From the NCBI GenBank assembly GCA_032622095.1, contig CP136061.1:237758609-237822608 (forward strand): 64,000 nt of DNA, written 5' to 3'. This DNA is from Siphonodentalium dalli. Its lineage: Eukaryota > Mollusca > Scaphopoda > Gadilida > Siphonodentaliidae. Below the pieces are notes generated by a model. It worked only from the letters and a program-made list of their open reading frames with translations, was not told where the DNA came from and did not search any database. Made by a program: the position numbers and the translations under genes. Of this stretch, positions 34,970 through 47,105 are shown in pieces (within the stretch, counting starts at the first letter, position 1; each line of letters starts with the position of its first letter).

Positions 34970-36545
34970 TTACTCTATGATCATAGATGAGGATAATAGG
35001 TATACAGCGAGTTATTGTATGGTCATGAATGATGTGTGGGTATATAGGGAGTGCCCTGTTGGTAACGGTGGGACGTATATTTATATATGTTGTGGATGTG
35101 TTATCATTAGTGGTGTATGGGGAGTAGATGTATGATCATGGATGGCGTGTATGAGGATGGCAAGTGTGGAACTTATGAGTGGTTGTATGTGTGGGTATTG
35201 GATATCTGGAAGGGCTCACCATTGGTGTTGTGCATATGTATACCTGGATTGACTCTATGGTCATGGATATGGCGAATAGGTATACATGTAGTGGCTGTAT
35301 GGTCCATGGTGAGGCGAATAGGTATGCAATGAGTGACTGTATGATCGTGAATGTAGTGAATATGTATACATAGAGTGACTATATGGCCATGTGTCAGGGT
35401 AGGTGTATACCTGGTGTTTATACATGGTGACTCGTGGCTGTATCGTCATTTGTGGTATGTACGGGTTGACCAAGTATGGCTGTATGATCAGGTGTACATG
35501 TATAAAGTGGGTGACTATGTTGTCATTTGTGTTGTGTTTATGTACATATGGAGTGACTGAGGTAATGGGTGGGTTGTACATGTGTATCTTGGGTGGCTAT
35601 CGATTTCCACAATAACTCAAGGATATGTTAATCAATGGAGAGGTCATCTCAGAGAGTTATCCATCTTGATGGTGTTTATGTACATGGGGGGATGTTAAGC
35701 GCGGAAAGCGATAGCCACCCATTATCACACAGTCATTACATATATACATAAACACCACAGACATAACAATATAGTGACCCACTGTATACATGTACACCTG
35801 ACCCATGACCACGGATGACCATACAGCCATGCGTCACAATACAGGCACACCGGGTATACTCCTAAACATGACCCATAACATATAGTCACTCCTTGTATAC
35901 CCATTCATCTCACCATTGACCACAAGGCATCCCTTGTATACCTATTCTCCAAACACATGGTCAAAGAGACAATCAATATATACATCAACACCACAACAAT
36001 GACCATAAAGTCACCCCGGGTATACATATGCACCTCACCAATGGCCATATAGCCACTCGCTTCATACACATACCCTCACCAATGGCACCTGGTATACTCC
36101 TTCACCTGACCTATGGCCATATACATGATATAGTCACCCCGTCTGTACCTATTCATAAAACATTCATACACGATCATGGTCAATCCTTGTATACATATTC
36201 ACCTCAACATTGGCCACGTCACTCCCTGTATCTCTTATTTGTCACACCATAGCCGCATAGTCACTCAAGATATACTAATACACCCAGCCATGTCAGTATA
36301 GTCACTCCATGTATGAATATGCACCTTATCCATGGCCATATAGCCACTCGCTATATACACATATCCCTCGCCCATGACAATAAAGCAACACATGTGTATA
36401 CTGGTATAACCTACACATGACCATACCGCCACGAGTCACCAAACAGGAACACCAGGTATACTCATACGCCTGACACATGACCATTTAGTCACCCCCTGTA
36501 TAGATGTCCATTACATTTATGATCATACAGTCACTACTTGTATAC
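34970..36545. repeat. Inverted pair of degenerate 45-bp minisatellites
   Basis: The left half (34970-35590) repeats variants of gagtgactatatggtcatg and gtgaataggtatacat. The right half (35725-36545) repeats the reverse complement, with tatacctattcacct and catgaccatatagtcactc. The turn lies at about 35594-35721, where gggtggctatcgatttcc faces ggaaagcgatagccaccc. The whole 1.6 kb is therefore one very large imperfect foldback. Several short open frames here are by-products. Confidence 0.7.
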
Positions 36546-36559
36546 CTACATGTACTATC

Positions 36560-36945
36560 CTATATTACTATTTCTTTGGCTTTGGGGGTAAAAAATATTT
36601 GATTCGAGTCGAGGAACCCATCAAACAAAGCTCAGAGTTATTAGATATTGATTTTTCAAATTTGTTATGTTCTCGAGATGAGTACTAATAACTGCCGTAA
36701 TCTGCTCTGGATGTGTACTCCAAATCTATTCAAACAGACAAGGATGAATAACTCTAAAATCAAGTGGTAATTTTAACGCAATTTTGACTGAGTTCTGGGC
36801 CAGATAGTATTCCCGATAATGAAAAATAATAGATTTCTAAAATCGATATCTAACAAATCTGAGCTTTGATGGGTGACTTCCTCGACTCGAATCAAATATT
36901 TTTGACCCCCGAAGCCATTGAAATAGTAATTGAGAGGAGTTTTAT
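36560..36945. repeat. Foldback repeat, also present at 49.7 kb
   Basis: The left arm (36560-36670) contains aaaaatatttgattcgagtc and gaggaaccca. The right arm (36838-36945) is its inverse, with tttgatgggtgacttcctcg. A single-arm copy lies at 49672-49745. Confidence 0.65.
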
Positions 36946-37028
36946 CGGGTTGAGTACCTTTAATCCCTTGGTCAGTATTGACACTGTGTCTGAGCACAGG
37001 CACTTTGTAGAAAACAGTGTTTACATAA

Positions 37029-37798
37029 TCTCATATATATTTTGAAGACCTCTGTCTGTCTGTCTGTCTGTTTGTTTGTCTGTCATTAATACAAATCTAC
37101 GATTCTCGACCGATCGGGACGAAACTTGGTACGTGTGTGTAGTTTGACCAGGCGGTGGACGTTGGCGAGCCCGTGCCGCGCCCGCTTCGCGCATGCGCAG
37201 ACGAGATCTCGGAAACGGGTGGAGCTATCGACTTGAAATTTGCTATGTGAATGTATCTTGCCCCGGATACAAATTTTATCGGGTTGCGAGCCCGTGCGAC
37301 GCCAGTTTCGCGCATGCGCAGACGAGATATCGGAAACGGGTCGAGCTATCTACTTGAAATTTGGTATGTGAATGCATCTTGCCCCGGATACGAATTTTAT
37401 CGGGTCGCAGAGCCCGTGCGACGCCAGCTTCGCGCATGCGCAGACCAGATCTCGGAAACGGGTGGAGCTATCGACTTGAAATTTGGTATGAGAATGCATC
37501 TTGCCCCGGATACGAATTTTATCGGGTCGCCGAGCCCGTGCGACGCCAGCTTCGCGCATGCGCAGACCGGATCTCGGAAACAGGTGGAGCTATCGACTTG
37601 AAATTTGGTATGTGAATGTATCTTGCCCCGGATACGAATTTTATCGGGTCGCCGAGCCCGTGCGACGCCAGCTTCGCGCATGCGCAGACGAGATCTCGGA
37701 AACGGGTGGAGCTATCGACTTGAAATTTGGTTTTTGAATAGCCCGGACTTGAAATTTGGTTTTTGAATAGCCCGGACAACGTCGGGCTCATCGGCTAG
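37029..37798 (+). mobile_element. Helitron-like element, type B, copy 2
   Basis: It starts TCTCATATATATTTTGAAGA after a host A, with a (CTGT)n tract. It carries four internal repeats of 121-122 bp (gccccgga occurs at 37260, 37381, 37503 and 37625) and ends with hairpin cccggacaacgtcggg plus cggctag at 37798. It is the same family as 5219-5913 in opposite orientation. A partial duplication of the last 40 bp precedes the end. Confidence 0.75.
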
Positions 37799-38526
37799 TC
37801 TCATATATATTTTGAAGACCTCTGTTTGTATGTATGTTTGTATGTATGTCATTAATACAAATCTACGATTCTCGACCGATCGGGACGAAACTTGGTACGT
37901 GTGTGTAGTTTGACCAGGCGGTCGTCGTTGTCGTATTGGCGAGCCCGTGCCGCGCCCGATTCGCGCATGAGCAGACGAGATCTCGGAAACGGGTGGAGCT
38001 ATCGACTTGAAATTTGCTATGTGAATGTATCTTGCCCCGGATACGAATTTTATCGGGTCGCCGAGCCCGTGCGACGCCAGCTTCACGCATGCGCAGACGA
38101 GATCTCGGAAATGGGTGGAGCTATCGACTTGAAAGTTGGTATGTGAATGTATCTTGCCCCGGATACGAATTTCATCGGGTCGCCGAGCCCGTGCGACGCC
38201 AGCTTCGCGCATGCGCAGACCAGATCTCGGAAACGGGTGGAGCTATCGACTTGAAATTTTGTTTTTGAATAGTGCTGGGTAGAACTATCGACTTGAAATT
38301 TGGTTTTTGAATAGCCCGGACAACGTGATCTAGGAAACAGGTGGAGCTATCGACTTGAAATTTGGTATGTGAATGTACCTTGCCCCGGATACGAATTTTA
38401 TCGGGTCGCCGAGCCCGTGCGACGCCAGCTTCGCGCATGCGCAGACCAGATCTCGGAAACGGGTAGAGCTATCGACTTGAAATTTGGTTTTTGAATAGCC
38501 CGGACAACGTCGGGCTCATCGGCTAG
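37799..38526 (+). mobile_element. Helitron-like element, type B, copy 3
   Basis: It begins with TC immediately after the CTAG of the preceding element (no spacer) and ends CTAG at 38523-38526. The internal 122-bp repeats are partly truncated: a broken unit near 38255-38330 joins an end segment to an internal segment, suggesting recombination between units. Confidence 0.75.
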
Positions 38527-39332
38527 TCTATTATATATTTTGGAGGATCTGTCTGTGTGTGTATCTATCTGTGTGTGTGTGGATGTAATCGATGAACTCG
38601 AAAACGGCCGACCCGATTTCGATGAAACTTGGTATGTGGGGGTATTTTCGGCCGGGGGTGACATAGGCCTATTGATTTTCAGATCCGAGGTCAACTTTTC
38701 ACGTGCCGAGGTCAAATCTGTTTTTACGCTGTGTTACGGGACTTTCATTTGAGTTCGGTGCTTACAAATCGATTCGAAACAGCGCGAATAATAACAGCCA
38801 GTCATAATAATGACACTGTGAGAATCTTTCGTGTTTCCTCTTTCCAACGATATATAAAGCGTATGTATCCGTTTTAGTTATCTGCCTCAATTATCAAGAA
38901 GAAGTGGTACTATCTTCCGTCAGGATAAAACAATGCGTAACTTCTATGACGTCGTTAGAGGTCATAACGTTAGATCACGTTAACGCTTAACCGGCCGATT
39001 GCATTTGACTGTTTCAGACGTCTTGGCGATATCTCGGGCACCGATGGTAATTTATCTTTACGTTGAAACTTGATAATTAATGAGCGTGTGTATATGAGGC
39101 GCGTTTATAACTTTATATACTTGAGTGGAAATCAAATCGGGTTAAACTGGCGGATTTTTACGGACGAAATTTGATGCATAGGGTATCTCGGTATCCGCCG
39201 GGCCGATTTCCCGGTATCCGCTGGGCCGATTTCCACCATTTTTGGGGTGTTGGTGTTTGACCCCACCTGATCTTGACCTTTAAAATGGTCAATTAAAGGT
39301 CAAAGCCCGAACAAAGTCGGGTCACCTTCTAG
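38527..39332 (+). mobile_element. Helitron-like element, type C, copy 2
   Basis: TC abuts the previous CTAG. The 806-bp element is nearly identical to 5914-6717 including the unique centre (ttgagttcggtgcttacaaa, aacggatacat in opposite order) and ends caccttctag at 39332. A two-base TA separates it from the next element. Confidence 0.75.
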
Positions 39333-39334
39333 TA

Positions 39335-40063
39335 TCTATTATATATTTTGGAAGATCTGTTTGTTTGTGTGTAATCAATGAACTCGAAAACGGCCGACCC
39401 GATTTTGATGAAACTTGGTATGTGGGGGTATTTTCGGCCGGGGGGGGTGACATAGGCCTATTAATTTACGCGTGCGACGCGACCTTGACCTTGAAATCGG
39501 AAATTTCAAGGTCAAACGCCAGAATATCACGGGATTTCTATGAAACTTGGTATGTGGGGATACCTTCTGCCGGGGAGTGGCATAAACCTATGAATTTGCC
39601 AGTGCGACGTGACCTTGACCTTGAAATCGGGTAATTTCAAGGTCAAACGCCCGAATATCACGGGATTTCGACGAAACTTGGTATGTGTGGGTACTTTCGG
39701 CCGGGGAGTCTCATAAGCCTATTCATTTGCCCGTGCGACGTGACCTGGACCTTGAAAACGGGTCAATTCAAGGTCAAATCTCGAATTTTGATGGGATTTC
39801 GACGAAATTTGATACGTGGTGTTACTTTTGTCCACTGAGTGTTTTGGGCGGGTTGAGTCGTGACCCCGACTTGACCTTGACCTTCAAAATTATCAATTCA
39901 AGGTCAAATCGGGTAAAACCGGATGGATTTCGACGGGCACGTTTGTCGGGTACTTTTGTCTGGGCAGTGTTTTGGACTGGTCAAATCGTGACCCCACTTG
40001 ACCATGACCTTCAAAATGGACAATTCAAGGTCAAAGCCCGGACGAAGTCGGGTCACCTTCTAG
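39335..40063 (+). mobile_element. Helitron-like element, type A, copy 2
   Basis: It starts TCTATTATATATTTTGGAAG after A and ends in hairpin cccggacgaagtcggg plus caccttctag at 40063. Internal units of about 130 bp are marked by gaaacttggtatgtggggg and gtgaccttgaccttgaaatc. ORFs here come from these units. Confidence 0.75.
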
Positions 40064-40796
40064 TCTATTATATATTTCGGAAGATCTGTTTGTTTGTGTG
40101 TAATCGATGAACTCGAAAACGGCCGACCCGATTTCGATGAAACTTGGTATTTGGGGGTATTTTCGGCCGGGGGGGGGGGGTTACATAGGCCTATTAATTT
40201 GCCCGTGCGACGTGACATTGACCTTGAAATCGGGCCATTTCAAGGTCAAACGCCCGAATATCACGGGATTCGATGAAACTTGTTATGTGGGGGTACCGTC
40301 GGCCGGGGAGTGGCATAAACCTATTAATTTTCCCATGCGATGTGACCTTGACCTTGAAATCGGGTCATTTCAAGGTCAAACGCCCGAATATCACGGGATT
40401 TCGATGAAACTTGGTATGTGGGGGTACTTTCGTATGGGGAGTCTCATAAGCATATTCATTTGCCCGTGCGACGTGACCTTGACCTTGAAATCGGGTCAAT
40501 TCAAGGTCAAATCGCCAATTTTGCTGGGATTTTGACGAAATGTTATACATAGGGTTACTTTTGTCCACTGAGTGTTTTGAACGGGTAAAATCGTGACCCC
40601 GACCTGACATTGACCTTCAAAATGATCAATTCAAGGTCAAATCTGGTAAAACCGGATGGATTTCGACGGGCACGTTTGTCGGGTAATTTTGTCCGGGCAG
40701 TGTTTTGGACGGGTAAAATCGTGACCCCACTTGACCTTGACCTTCAAAATGGACAAATCAAGGTCAAAGCCCGGACGAAGTCGGGTCACCTTCTAG
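40064..40796 (+). mobile_element. Helitron-like element, type A, copy 3
   Basis: TC follows the previous CTAG directly. The end is CTAG at 40793-40796, followed by a host T. This is the last of five head-to-tail elements. It is the same family as 4611-5218 in the other orientation. Confidence 0.75.
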
Positions 40797-41049
40797 TATA
40801 TATATATAACTCTTTCCCTCCATAGTAATTCTTAAAACGACTTCTTCTCATGCACCATCGGGTCGAATGGATTCATATTTGGTATGAAGGGTCCTTGGGT
40901 GACTAGGGTGCAGATTTATTCAAATGAAGTCACTGGGTCAATTGTGGGCTGAGTCAGGGACATAACTCCAAAACAAAAATGTTTTTTTTAGATTTAACTC
41001 CTTGCTCAATTTAACGGGAAAAACATTAAAAAAAATATTTTTACATTTT

Positions 41050-43720
41050 TAACATTTTTAGCTCAACTTTACTTTTGAAGTTTGAGCTATTGCCATGGCT
41101 TGGTATCCAAGTCGTCCCTGTGTGTGCGTTCGTGTGTGTGTGTGTGATTCGTAAACAATTTCCTTTAGCACGGGCTACAGGTTGTACCTTTGGTCGGATC
41201 ATTATAAAAATTTTGGGGTCATTCGGAAAAATACATGGCCGTCAGCAGCCATCTTGGATTTCAAAATTCAATCCATTAGCACAGGCTACATGCCATACTG
41301 TTTGTCTGATCATCATTAAATTTGTCATGGATGTTAATATTGACATGTAGATGGGAACGAGTCATTTTGGGGTCATTCGGCCAAAGAACATGGCCGCCAG
41401 CAGCCATCTTGGATTTTACTATTTGCATGACTAAATCCTTTGGCATAGGATAAAGTAGAGCCCGAAGCCGCCATCGCACGCCGCCGCTGCCAGCCATATT
41501 GGCCACAAGCCGCCGCCAGCCATGTTATCTCTAACGACAGCCACATAATCTCCGCCACCGGAATTGTAAAATGGCTGAGCAGTTTGCATGGGCTTACATG
41601 TCAAGCACAACTGCACTGTGAATCTCAAAGAACTAAACTGCATTTCCTAATATTGGCATACTCGCATGGACACGGCATGGTTGTTATATTATCAGAACAC
41701 CGGGCCCCTTAATGTGGAATAGACTATCACAATGCATGATTTCATATAACTGAATAGGCGCATCCATTCGGCATTGAAAGGGTTAAAGTATAAATTGTTT
41801 ATATCGACACGACCCAGTCTCAGCCATCGCTGGCATTTGTCAATATATGCACATAACCTGTAGAAGAAAATAGAAAATATAGTTTGAAATATTAGGCCAA
41901 AAACAAAAATACCTGTGTTTAGGGTTTCCCTACCTACCATAGAAAACGGTGCCTATACTCAAAACGTTTTATTGGACTGTAGACAGAGATAATTTTTTTC
42001 AGTGGGAAGGGCATCAAAAGGCATCTTACCATTTTCAAACCTCTCAAATAAAAACATTTAGAAGTTTATTAGTCTAGTACTCTGACTAATTCAAGATAAC
42101 AATATTTAGTATTCCAATTAATCTGAATTGTGAAGCTTTCTAGATTGAATTGTCAATGACTCAATGCAATTCAGAAATTATCAGAATAAAAAAAAAAAAA
42201 TCCCTACCTACCTACCCTAATTATTTTAGACCATGGCATGTAACACAGCTATTATTATATTTTTTTTGCCTTATATATCATTACTATCGGAATCATCATT
42301 CAATGATGAATGCACATATCGCAAGATGCCAGTAATGATAGCAGTCTGAAGTCGACAGAAGTCCCAATGTAACATAATTATACCGATTAGATGGGAAACT
42401 AATTATTTATATCCATGCCAGTCCTTCGTGTATTTTCGCCATAATGCAAAAGACCAACATCAAAAGATTACGTGTGGTGTGGAATTCTACGGGTTCACCA
42501 CAAACTCTACAACAAACAGGGTCTATAACCGGGGATTAGGAACATTTCGGAAACGAAAATATGCTGAATGATAACGTCTCAGCCGGCTGAGCTGCCACAT
42601 TTCGTCAGCCACGAATGTGGCGACTGAGCCGGCTAAGCTAGCTGACCAGCCACGAAATCGGTCGAGCCAGCCGCAAAAACTATTTGTCGTGGCTTCGGGG
42701 TCTAGGATACAGGTCGTACCTTTGGTCGGATCATTATGAAATTTTTCATGGATGTTGACATGACTAAATCCTTTGGCACAGGCTACAGGTCGTAACGTTG
42801 GTCGGATCATTATGAAAACATGGCCGCCAGTGGCCATCTTGGATTTCAAAATTCAATCCATTAGCACAGACTACAATCAGGAGTGTTTGTCTGATCATCA
42901 TGAAATTTGTCGTGGAAGTTAATATTGACCTGTAGATGGGAACGAGTCATTTTGGGGTCATTCGACCGTAAAATGTGGCCGCCAGTAGCCATCTTGGATT
43001 TTAATCTTTGCATGACTAAATCCTTTGACACAGGCTACAGGTCATATTTGACACAGGCTACAGGTCATATCTTTTGTCGGATCATCATGAAATTTGTCAT
43101 GTATGTTAACATTGACATGTAAATGGGAACGAATCATCTTGCATCTTGGGGTCATTTGGCAAAAAACATGGCTGCCAGTCGCCATCTTGGATTTCAAAAT
43201 TTAATCCATTAGCATGAGCTACAGGCCGTACTGTTTGTCTGATCATCATGAAATTTGGCATTTATGTTAATATTGACATATAGATGGGAACGAGTCCTTT
43301 TGGGGTCATTCGACAAAAAAAACATGGCCACCAGCAGCCATCTTGGATTTTACTCTTTGCATGGGCTACATATCGTACCTTTGGTCGGATCTTCATGAAA
43401 TTTGTCATAAATGTTAATACTACTGTTCGTCTGATCATCATGAAATTTGTTATGGCTGTTAACATTGAAATGTAGATGGGAACGAGTCATTTTGGGGTCA
43501 TTCGGCCATAAAACATGTCCGCTGTCAGCCACCTTGGATTTTACTCTTTGCATAACTAAATCCTTTGGCTCACCCTACAGTCCACTCCCCTCATCCAATC
43601 ATCACCAAACTTCATATTAATCTTGATATTAATCTACTAGATGCAAATGTTTTTTAATTTCATTGGAAAACATAGCCGTCAGCAACCATCTTGGATTTAC
43701 TTCATGTTGATAATCTAGTA
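41050..43720 (+). repeat. Array of about 180-bp mollusc-type repeats
   Basis: It is marked by aacatggccgccagcagcca, atcttggattt, cctttggcacaggctacagg, tcggatcatcatgaaattt and gatgggaacgagtcattttg, recurring at 41150-41420 and 42680-43720. The array begins with tttagctcaactttactttt at 41060. Between the blocks (41640-42680) there is no array or recognised gene, only a g-c-rich hairpin at about 42590-42625. The same repeat sits in intron 1 (45940-46290) and intron 3 (51360-52400) of the HSPA12-like gene. Confidence 0.75.
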
Positions 43721-43740
43721 TTACTTAGACCTTTCAACTT

Positions 43741-43840
43741 TGCGCATTCCTAATCGCTCCGTGTCCATTAACTGTAACATATGAAATTATTCCCTTTCCA
43801 AGTTGAGCTGCAGTGTCATTGACACTTTCATTAATTATAA
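43741..43840 (+). other. Fragment resembling the 3' end of HSPA12 intron 3
   Basis: It aligns with 6971-7066, just before the terminal exon at 7073: both have gcattcct.atc, attccct.tccaagttg and cactttcatt in the same order and spacing. No terminal exon follows. It may be a third broken copy of the gene region or simply a shared repeat. Confidence 0.4.
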
Positions 43841-44490
43841 AATTTAATTTTTTTAAACTAACCATATTATAACATCCGCCACGGTACATCGACTCATCCC
43901 ACAAAATTTAGTTGAAATCGGTCTAGAGGTCTGGGAGAAAAATCATGAATAGACAGATTGTTACCCTTACCAATTGAGGGTTCAAAGTAAGTATGTGTAC
44001 CCCTGTTACAAATGTTGTTCTTTCACATTCCGATGCCACAATATTATTTAAGAAGTCATCTCTTTTACTAACAACATAAAGCTTGTCTGCCTGCCATTCT
44101 CTCTAATGTCTCCGACCTGTGTATGAAATGAGGAAGTGATAATAGAATTGAACTATTGAATTAGAATTATGATCTTCTCATATATTGCATGAAACTGTTA
44201 CACTTTCCTTCCAATCGGCATTTTGTAGCAGTATCACAAGTGCTCCAAATGTTAAAAGCTTTAAGCTGGACTATAATCTGTATAATTGGGCAATTGGAAA
44301 ACCCTGCCTCTCACCATCATAGAGATCCCATGCAACATCACACCTGATCCGCACACTCGGTTATAGACACCTCCCGTCTCATTAAACAGTTTCCCATCGA
44401 AAATTAGCTCTGTCCTCTGAGGATAAGACCCCCCCCCCCCCCCCCCCCCCCAAAGAATGAATAGTGTAAATCTGTTGTTTCTGATTTCAG
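43841..44490. other. Upstream region of the HSPA12-like gene
   Basis: No coding sequence was seen. A run of 23 C lies at 44429-44451. A tract ending ctgatttcag at 44490 is a good splice acceptor, so a non-coding 5' exon may lie upstream. I cannot place a promoter with confidence. Confidence 0.4.
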
Positions 44491-44859
44491 AGTTATGCAA
44501 TACTAAGTCGACCTCAACCTCTGGATAAATTAATACTGAGGAAAACACGGTAGAGCGGTGGCATGTCGAAAACAGATAAGCTTATAACGGCTGCGATAGA
44601 CTTCGGAACAACCTTCTCTGGTTATGCATACGGCTTCAAGAATGATTTGATGAAGGATCCACCCTCAATTCTCTTCAATACATGGGGTGGACAGGAGATA
44701 TCCAACAAAGCTCCAACCAATGTTCTGTTTGACCCTGATAAGAAGTTTCATTCCTTTGGGTATGGTGCAGAGAAGAAATATGCTGAATTGTGTGAGGCTA
44801 AAGTGGAGAAAAACTGGTATTATTTCCAAAGATTCAAAATGAAATTGCATACTGCCACG
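44491..44859 (+). CDS. HSPA12: HSPA12-like gene, coding exon 1 (ATG 44563)
   Basis: The exon probably begins at an acceptor ending 44490; 72 bp of 5' UTR precede ATG 44563 (G at -3). It codes for 99 residues starting MSKTDKLITAAIDFGTTFSG. DFGTTFSGYAYGF is the phosphate-1 loop of the actin/Hsp70 ATPase fold, in the form typical of HSPA12. Further on, FNTWGG and KNWYYFQRFKMKLH are family-typical. The exon ends after ACG at 44859 with donor gtaatt, phase 0. The next exon begins in phase 0 at 46365. No stop, frame shift or missing motif was seen. HSPA12 proteins are cytosolic and lack the usual substrate-binding lid of Hsp70; bivalves have many copies. Confidence 0.85.
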
Positions 44860-46364
44860 GTAATTACCTAACTGAATCAACTATTTATTTACTAAATCGA
44901 TTCTCGAAAAGTTAATAAATTTGTTATATAAGTCCTATTTATAATTTAATGATTTGAAATGTTCAGATAATAAGTTCAACAAACGATCTCATTTTTGTTG
45001 AACATATTAAAGACATATTATACACTTGTTCGGGTACGTGAAACTGATCTGTTAGTATCCAGGCGCTATGCCAACTGGGGGAATGTACCATTCTACTAAC
45101 ATCGCCGAAAACCTGAAGCAAATCGACCATACCACTCCATAGAAAACATCGTCTGAACTACGCTCAAATGTAAATATTCGGGACGCATCTATCGGCGATA
45201 AACTAACAAAAACGAGTTTGTCATCGACAGTCACTGCATTTAATTAATATATAAGAATGACAGTGTGTGTTGTCAATTTGGATATAATATTCGTAAAAAA
45301 TTCTACTTTGAACTTCTTTGAACAATATTATTCTCCATTTATATTTGATCACCCTACCCGAGTGTTTCACATCACTTTAAGATGGTGGTGCCCTTGTGTG
45401 TAAGGGCTAGTTAACCAGCTGTTGATGTCGCTATAGTTTTTTTTTATTACGACTACAGGTACTACCATGCAAGGGTTCATTATCCTTTCCAATGCCCACG
45501 GTAATGTGCTCACTCATTGTGGTCCTGTTATAACATTTATGGTTCCAGCGGCATATATTCAGAATAAATGGATGTTAGTTATTTATTTAGTCAATTATTG
45601 TTTTCAAAAATTAAACTTTTGCTTGGTGAGGTCGGTAGGCAGCCGTCTGGGCGTCCAGATGGGTGCGAGACCGTTGGCGTGATACTCAAACAAACGTCAA
45701 CCGATTTCCTTCATATTTGGTATATGAGTCTGTTGCAACTATATCTCGTAAAAGTTCAAAAACCAGGTTTGTCTAATCTTTTCTACAACAGTTATGGGCC
45801 TTAGTTTGTCTATTTTTAGCAATTGTGATCGTTAGCGACTGTTATAACTTTGATCGTTTGCGATCGTTACTGTGATAACTCAAACAAACTTTGACAGATT
45901 TCAACGATATTCGGTATATATGAGTCTTCGATCACCACTAAATGGGAGCTATCAAATTTGAACGAGTTTCAATGAAAAACATGGCCACCGGCAGCCATCT
46001 TGTAGTTTACTTTTTGCATCACTAAATCCTTTAGCACACCATACAGAGCATATCCCTAATCCGATCATCACCAAACTTTATATGTATCCTCGGGGTGACT
46101 TCTAGATGGGTGCTTACCATTTTTATAGAATTTTATAAAAAACATGGCTGCCAGTGGCCATCTTGGATTTGACTCTTTAAATGATTAAATCTCTTAGCAC
46201 AACTCACAGGTCACATTTCTCATCCAATCTTGACCAAACTTCATATGGATCTTCGGGGTGGACTCTAGATGGGAGCCTCCCTTTTTTCTCGAGCACCCCT
46301 TGTTAATTCTCTTCATTCACTAGTTTCTTTAGGTACATAATATTGTGGAGATTTGATTTTGCAG
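44860..46364 (+). other. Intron 1 of the HSPA12-like gene
   Basis: Donor gtaatt at 44860 and acceptor ttttgcag ending 46364. It contains mollusc-type repeats (45590-45930 with ttggtatatgagtct; 45940-46290 with the aacatggc.gcc words). No separate gene was seen; small frames are by-products. Confidence 0.7.
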
Positions 46365-46583
46365 GATATCACATTGCAGACTACTCTCAATGACGTGCAT
46401 GGCAAAACCTTGCCAGCTGTTGATGTCTTTACTGAAGCAATTCGGTTTCTCAAGAGCCATGTGATATCTTCTATTCAATTAAAAGTGGCGGACATGACAC
46501 TGGATGATATCCACTGGGTTCTCACAGTGCCCGCTATCTGGAAAGATTCAGCAAAGCAATTTATGCGCATGGCAGCTCAAAAG
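46365..46583 (+). CDS. HSPA12: HSPA12-like gene, coding exon 2
   Basis: The exon codes for 73 residues from DITLQTTLNDVHGKTLP to MRMAAQK. It includes VFTEAIRFLKSHV and the family hallmark DDIHWVLTVPAIWKDSAKQF, which corresponds to the VPA(W/Y)W region near the crossing helix of the Hsp70 ATPase core. It is flanked by acceptor gcag (46361-46364) and donor gtaata (46584), both phase 0. The frame joins exon 1 (KMKLHTAT) and exon 3 (AGICSENLTIA) without change, as in family members. Confidence 0.85.
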
Positions 46584-46978
46584 GTAATACACTAAAGGCC
46601 AAAATTTTAGTAGAGAAATTTACATTAAAAACTTCTAACTTCGCTCATCAAACTATACTTTTCCTCATTGTACCCGTAAAATAACAATATTATTATATGA
46701 TCATTAATTTTCTCCCGCAAATCATGATATTAACACGGTGCGGGGGTTAATAACAAAATATTTGTTATGTCACGCATGAGAGATCACTGTCCAGTCTGAT
46801 TCACATTACGTGTAGCGTTTGCAATCAGCCAATAAAAATAGCTTTTTCATAATTCATTTGTCGTTGATTTGCGGAAGAGAGTTTTTGTTTGTTGAACACA
46901 TTTGTTTCTTCAGAAGTACTATAATGGGCTAACTATCAGGTAAACAATACCACTAGATAATATAATAAAACGCTTTTT

Positions 46979-47105
46979 GCATGGTTTCGAGGTTGACATG
47001 AGGAATTATCAACCTTTGGAAGTTAATATTCACCTCGGCCTGTGGCATCGGTGAATATTAATTCCTCAGGTTGATAAATCCTCATGTCAACCTTGAAACA
47101 ATGCA
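46979..47105. repeat. Intronic hairpin with stem of about 50 bp
   Basis: Arms: gttgacatgaggaattatca and gaagttaatattcacc on the left; ggtgaatattaattcctcag and tcctcatgtcaacc on the right, with a loop of about 20 nt. The outer ends are gcatggtttc and gaaacaatgc. It lies in intron 2 on the transcribed strand. Most likely a small foldback repeat; a hairpin RNA is possible. Confidence 0.65.

Noticed and set aside
35000-36300. Short open frames with YTYSP or GCMIM patterns, and a possible CRISPR-like array
   Set aside because: Units are degenerate, eukaryotic, and inverted at the centre; this is a minisatellite, with neither constant repeats nor unique spacers.
37251-38438. Ten or so overlapping frames on both strands up to 166 codons
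   Set aside because: Same type B repeat as at 5.3 kb; frames shift between units because the unit is 121-122 bp.
39365-40535. Frames of 89-142 codons with VFSAGGG and LPVRRDLDLEIG
   Set aside because: They lie within Helitron type A repeats and include mirror counterparts at 4673-5205.
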